Assembly (NCBI GenBank): GCA_900752815.1
Contig: CAADWS010000095.1
Span: 1 to 18,384, forward strand
From: Bacteroidaceae bacterium
GTDB lineage: Bacteria > Bacteroidota > Bacteroidia > Bacteroidales > Bacteroidaceae
Reading direction: 5' to 3'
Length of the DNA stretch: 18,384 nucleotides
Shown: positions 16,033 to 18,384 of the stretch, in pieces
Position numbering within the stretch: position 1 is the stretch's first letter
Layout: the number at the start of each line of letters is the position of its first letter
Position numbers and translations under genes: made by a program
The notes under the pieces: model-generated
Database searches by the model: none
Told to the model about the DNA's origin: nothing
Seen by the model: the letters and a program-made list of their open reading frames with translations, nothing else

Positions 16033-17670
16033 TCAGGGGAGCAGGTCGCTGAGCGGAATCTGCTGGAAAATGAGTTGGCACTGGCTGCCTTCGTAGAGGA
16101 TGCCGATGGTGTTCTCGTCGACCGACGTGATGCAGGAATAACCGAAACCGCCATATTCGTCGAGCAGGATTTTCTTTTCTTCGGGCCACGTGTTCCCGTC
16201 ATCGTAGCTCACCTTCAGTGTGATACGGTTGCGGGCCGTTCGCGAATCGGGATTGGCGAAGAGCAACAGGCTGTGCTTTTTTCCGTTGCGATGGTAGTCG
16301 TGACGGTGGAGGCTGCCCATGCATACCGGTTCGATGAGAGCCTTGCGCGAGGTGGAATGTTCGGTCCAGGTGGCCCCCAGATTGTCGGTGATGCAGACAT
16401 GCCGGCCGTTTTCCGGGTTTTTCTTTCCGTTACGGTTGTCGCGCATGTTCAGCATGATGGTTCCGTCGGAGAGTTCGGCGGCCATGCATTCGGTGACGTT
16501 GTCGCAGGCCGGCTGGCTGGCCGTCCAGGTGCGGCCGTTGTCTTTGCTCCAGGTGATGTTGGAAAACGGCGTTCCGTTGCGGTCGCGTCCCTGCGTGGGA
16601 ATGACCAGAGTGCCGTCGGCCAGTGTGATGCCGTGGCCGGGTGCCGGAGCGTAGAGCCACCATTCCGGCCGTTTGCATTGGCGGGTGATGTTGACCGGCG
16701 GTCCCCAGGTCAGTCCGTCGTCGGTGCTCTTGGTGATGAGAAACTGGGAAGTTTCCTTTACACCGAAACCGGGCTGCGACCCGTTTTTCCGCCATTGGTG
16801 GTTCCATTGTTTGCTTTTTTCCGTGAGCCCTTCCTGCCATTTACCCGTTTGCGGGTCGAGCACTCCGTGCATCCAGAGCCCGGCCACATAGATGTCGCCC
16901 GTTTTTTCGTCTACGAGAATATTGGCATCGCTGACTCCGTTGTATTTTTCGGGCAGTCCGCCCCATTGCCCCATATCGAGCACCACTTGCATGGGCTTCC
17001 AGGTGCGGCCGCCGTCGGTGCTGCGGTTCAGGCAGATGTCGATGTGTCCCTGCAGGTCGCGGGCCGATTCATATCGGGCGTCGTAGATGGCGAGCAGCGT
17101 TCCTTTCCGTGAAGTGGCCAGCCCGGGGATGCGCGAGGTGTGCACTCCGTCCTGACCGTGTTGGCGCACGGCTACTCCTGCCCGCAGCGGGGCTTCCTGC
17201 CGTTTGGGCAACTGCACCCGTCCGCTGCTGGTACGCACACTTTTGCAGGCGATGGCATACCGGTGGGTGAGGTCGGCGCTGTCGTTCAGCTGTACGGCTA
17301 TCCACAGGGTGGCGGCGGTGTCGCGAAGCAGACTGTCCGGACGTATGTGCAGGGTTTGGGCCGGTGGCAGGGGCGGGGTGAGTGGACGGGAGGTGTCCAT
17401 CCGTCCGCGGGCGTCTGCGGCGAATAGTCTGAGACTCTTGATATCTTGCAGCCGTGTCGTGCCCTTGAGCGACAGGTCGATTTGTTCCAGCGTGAAGGCC
17501 GTTCCGGGCTGACGGCTGTGCAACTGCACTTGGCATACGGGGTGTGCGGCGCGATGGGTCAGGATGGGGACGGTAGGGCAGTGACTGTCTGCTTTGATGG
17601 CATCTGTTCCGGTGTGGCAGGCTGCGCACAGAAGTGAAAGCGCGCCCAGCAGTAATGTTTCTTTTTTCAT
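16033..17670 (-). CDS. Sialidase (GH33-type exo-alpha-sialidase), lipoprotein
   Basis: 545 aa; expected to release terminal sialic acids from host glycans. The signal peptide ends LLCAACHTG, with C18 the likely lipidated cysteine (the lipobox is slightly atypical). Residues about 35-155 match the beta-sandwich domain common before Bacteroidota sialidases. The six-bladed propeller follows. It has the RIP motif (SRIPG, R180), an Asp in IYDAR (D197), and Asp boxes STDGGRTW, STDDGLTW, SKDNGRTW, a degenerate TDNLGATW, and SYDDGNTW. Further arginines in NMRDNR (R410) and the ARNR segment (R480/R482) fit the arginine triad, and GYSC near the end holds the nucleophile tyrosine (Y511). The active site looks complete. 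No sialic acid transport or catabolism genes (nan) are in the window. It is divergent from the LytTR gene. Confidence 0.92.
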   Translation of the reverse strand: MKKETLLLGALSLLCAACHTGTDAIKADSHCPTVPILTHRAAHPVCQVQLHSRQPGTAFTLEQIDLSLKGTTRLQDIKSLRLFAADARGRMDTSRPLTPPLPPAQTLHIRPDSLLRDTAATLWIAVQLNDSADLTHRYAIACKSVRTSSGRVQLPKRQEAPLRAGVAVRQHGQDGVHTSRIPGLATSRKGTLLAIYDARYESARDLQGHIDICLNRSTDGGRTWKPMQVVLDMGQWGGLPEKYNGVSDANILVDEKTGDIYVAGLWMHGVLDPQTGKWQEGLTEKSKQWNHQWRKNGSQPGFGVKETSQFLITKSTDDGLTWGPPVNITRQCKRPEWWLYAPAPGHGITLADGTLVIPTQGRDRNGTPFSNITWSKDNGRTWTASQPACDNVTECMAAELSDGTIMLNMRDNRNGKKNPENGRHVCITDNLGATWTEHSTSRKALIEPVCMGSLHRHDYHRNGKKHSLLLFANPDSRTARNRITLKVSYDDGNTWPEEKKILLDEYGGFGYSCITSVDENTIGILYEGSQCQLIFQQIPLSDLLP

Positions 17671-17735
17671 AGTTTTTTAGGGAAAAACAGACTGATTTTC
17701 GTATTCTCCTGGATGGAGAAGGTAGTTTGTGTTTA

Positions 17736-17767
17736 CAAAAAAGGCGAAAATAAACCGGATAGACAAA
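17736..17767 (-). promoter_or_regulatory. Weak candidate sialidase promoter
   Basis: On the minus strand, TTTG (17767-17764) is followed after 20 bases by CTTTTTTG (17743-17736). It keeps the TTTG of the -7 box but not its leading TA. The leader would be about 60 nt. Confidence 0.3.
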
Positions 17768-17918
17768 TATTTGGCCTTCGTTAACATTTGAAGCGGGGCC
17801 TGAACGCCGGGCGGGGCGATGAACCGGATTTGCGCCATACTGAGTGTATCTTCCTGAATGAAAAAGGGAAGTGGCATAATTTTCCTTTTATTAGGAATAT
17901 CGGGTATGACTTGACTGT

Positions 17919-17975
17919 GTCTGCACAGAAAACTTCGTTTTCGTTTTGCCTCTGCGCTCGCCTTTCACTATTTTT
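17919..17975 (+). repeat. 57-bp direct repeat, copy 1
   Basis: Matches copy 2 at 18003-18059 at 55 of 57 positions. It contains TCTGCACAGA (17920-17929), one base off a perfect palindrome, and a -33-like TTTTG (17944-17948). Its -7 region reads TATTTTTT, lacking the final G. Confidence 0.85.
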
Positions 17976-18002
17976 TCATAAAATAGGATGCGGCTCGGCA
18001 GA

Positions 18003-18059
18003 GTCTGTACAGAAAACTTCATTTTCGTTTTGCCTCTGCGCTCGCCTTTCACTATTTTT
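18003..18059 (+). repeat. 57-bp direct repeat, copy 2
   Basis: 84 bp downstream of copy 1. It contains the perfect palindrome TCTGTACAGA (18004-18013), which differs from copy 1 by the C-to-T change that completes the palindrome. Confidence 0.85.
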
Positions 18060-18079
18060 GCAACCGAAATAGTCGGTTG
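18028..18079 (+). promoter_or_regulatory. LytTR gene promoter and operator-like palindrome
   Basis: TTTTG (18028-18032), 20 bases, then TATTTTTG (18053-18060): a full match to the Bacteroidota pattern. Directly after, CAACCGA (18061-18067) and TCGGTTG (18073-18079) form a 7-bp inverted repeat between the -7 box and the ATG at 18081. It would cover the transcription start, so it could be an operator or an RNA hairpin hiding the start codon. Confidence 0.65.
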
Positions 18080-18080
18080 T

Positions 18081-18353
18081 ATGGAAAAAGTCCTTGTGAT
18101 AACGTCAGTAAACGAATTGGTCCGGATACGGCCAGATCGTGTGGTTTACATCACTTCTGATGGAAACTATTCTGTTGTCACTTTCCATGACCGCACGGAA
18201 CAGGTATTCAGTTTCAACCTGTTGCACATGCAACGGCTTATCGAACGGCAGTTGCAGGAGGAGGCAGCCCGCTTTATCCGTATCGGAAAAAGTTTGATTA
18301 TCAATTACTACTGGTGCGATAAAATCGCATTAGTTTTAAATATCATCAAATAG
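18081..18353 (+). CDS. LytTR DNA-binding domain protein, C-terminally truncated
   Basis: 90 aa. The whole protein is one LytTR-type DNA-binding domain: ELVRIRPDRVVYITSDGNYS (12-31), then VFSFNLLHMQRLIERQL and RFIRIGKSLIIN. No receiver, membrane or signal segment is present, as in the stand-alone LytTR regulators of Bacteroidota. Relatives usually continue after GKSLIIN with another 30 or more residues including a KQQLxLSD-like strand. Here the tail is YYWCDKIALVLNIIK and a TAG, which does not resemble the family, so the last strands are missing. A terminator-like hairpin lies inside the tail. The ATG at 18081 starts the conserved part; the upstream in-frame extension crosses the promoter repeat. 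Targets unknown; it may regulate itself or the divergent sialidase. It could be non-functional. Confidence 0.75.
   Translation: MEKVLVITSVNELVRIRPDRVVYITSDGNYSVVTFHDRTEQVFSFNLLHMQRLIERQLQEEAARFIRIGKSLIINYYWCDKIALVLNIIK
18315..18337 (+). terminator. Terminator-like hairpin inside LytTR tail
   Basis: TGCGAT (18315-18320), loop AAA, ATCGCA (18324-18329), followed by TTAGTTTT. It lies before the LytTR stop at 18351-18353. Confidence 0.4.
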
Positions 18354-18384
18354 CGAGAGTTCTTTGACATTTTGGTTTGAAATG

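Larger units (their letters stand above)
17671..18080. other. Divergent intergenic region, 410 nt
   Basis: It lies between the sialidase and LytTR starts. It holds a weak candidate sialidase promoter (17736-17767), a 57-bp direct repeat (17919-17975 and 18003-18059) whose second copy ends with the LytTR promoter, and a palindrome at 18061-18079. The open frame 17788-18072 repeats itself because of the direct repeat and is not believed to be a gene. Confidence 0.6.

Noticed and set aside
15728..16189. Frames reading QYFRKNC or TLEKTVL heptapeptide repeats
   Set aside because: The peptide repetition is simply the 21-bp DNA repeat translated in frame; no start context or domain.
1146..17670. 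The glycosidase cluster as a canonical polysaccharide utilization locus
   Set aside because: No SusC/SusD pair, no hybrid two-component sensor and no sigma/anti-sigma pair; genes are on both strands with separate promoters.
17788..18072. 94-codon plus-strand frame before LytTR
   Set aside because: Its two identical segments come from the 57-bp promoter repeat, and it runs through the -33 and -7 boxes.

Overview
The window looks like chromosome of a gut-type Bacteroidales bacterium (Bacteroides/Phocaeicola-like). Several promoters match the Bacteroidota -33 TTG / -7 TAnnTTTG pattern with 20-21 bases between the boxes. Start codons lack clear Shine-Dalgarno sites, and most products are exported glycan-active enzymes or lipoproteins. 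The genus is not decided by what is visible here.

Layout. (1) 1-482: AT-rich, frame-broken remnant of a DUF6642-like gene. (2) 483-1145: gene-free, holding a 21-bp-period tandem repeat (array A) and a long GC-rich leader. (3) 1146-7340, plus strand: a secreted purple-acid-phosphatase-type metallophosphoesterase, a GH115 alpha-glucuronidase, then an M13 zinc metallopeptidase lipoprotein with its own strong promoter. (4) 7341-8834: convergent 3' ends, an AraC-family regulator on the minus strand, and a divergent promoter region. (5) 8835-12218: GH2 beta-galactosidase-type enzyme. (6) 12219-12606: a long hairpin and a possible decayed coding remnant. (7) 12607-14481, minus: GH20 beta-hexosaminidase. 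(8) 14482-15602: structured leader, ferritin, strong terminator. (9) 15603-16032: second 21-bp array (array B), inverted relative to A, and a sialidase terminator. (10) 16033-17670, minus: sialidase lipoprotein (GH33 type). (11) 17671-18384: duplicated promoter region and a short, apparently truncated LytTR regulator.

How the genes fit together. GH115, GH2, GH20 and sialidase together would remove alpha-glucuronic acid, beta-galactose, beta-HexNAc and sialic acid from complex plant or host glycans. No SusC/SusD pair or sulfatase is present, so this is a loose cluster of exo-acting enzymes rather than a canonical polysaccharide utilization locus. The AraC regulator, divergent from GH2, is the natural candidate local regulator. 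Ferritin is an unrelated iron-storage gene.

The least explained structures are the two inverted 21-bp arrays (698-770 and 15728-15835), the duplicated LytTR promoter (one copy with an intact -7 box, one without), and the truncated LytTR tail with a terminator-like hairpin inside it.
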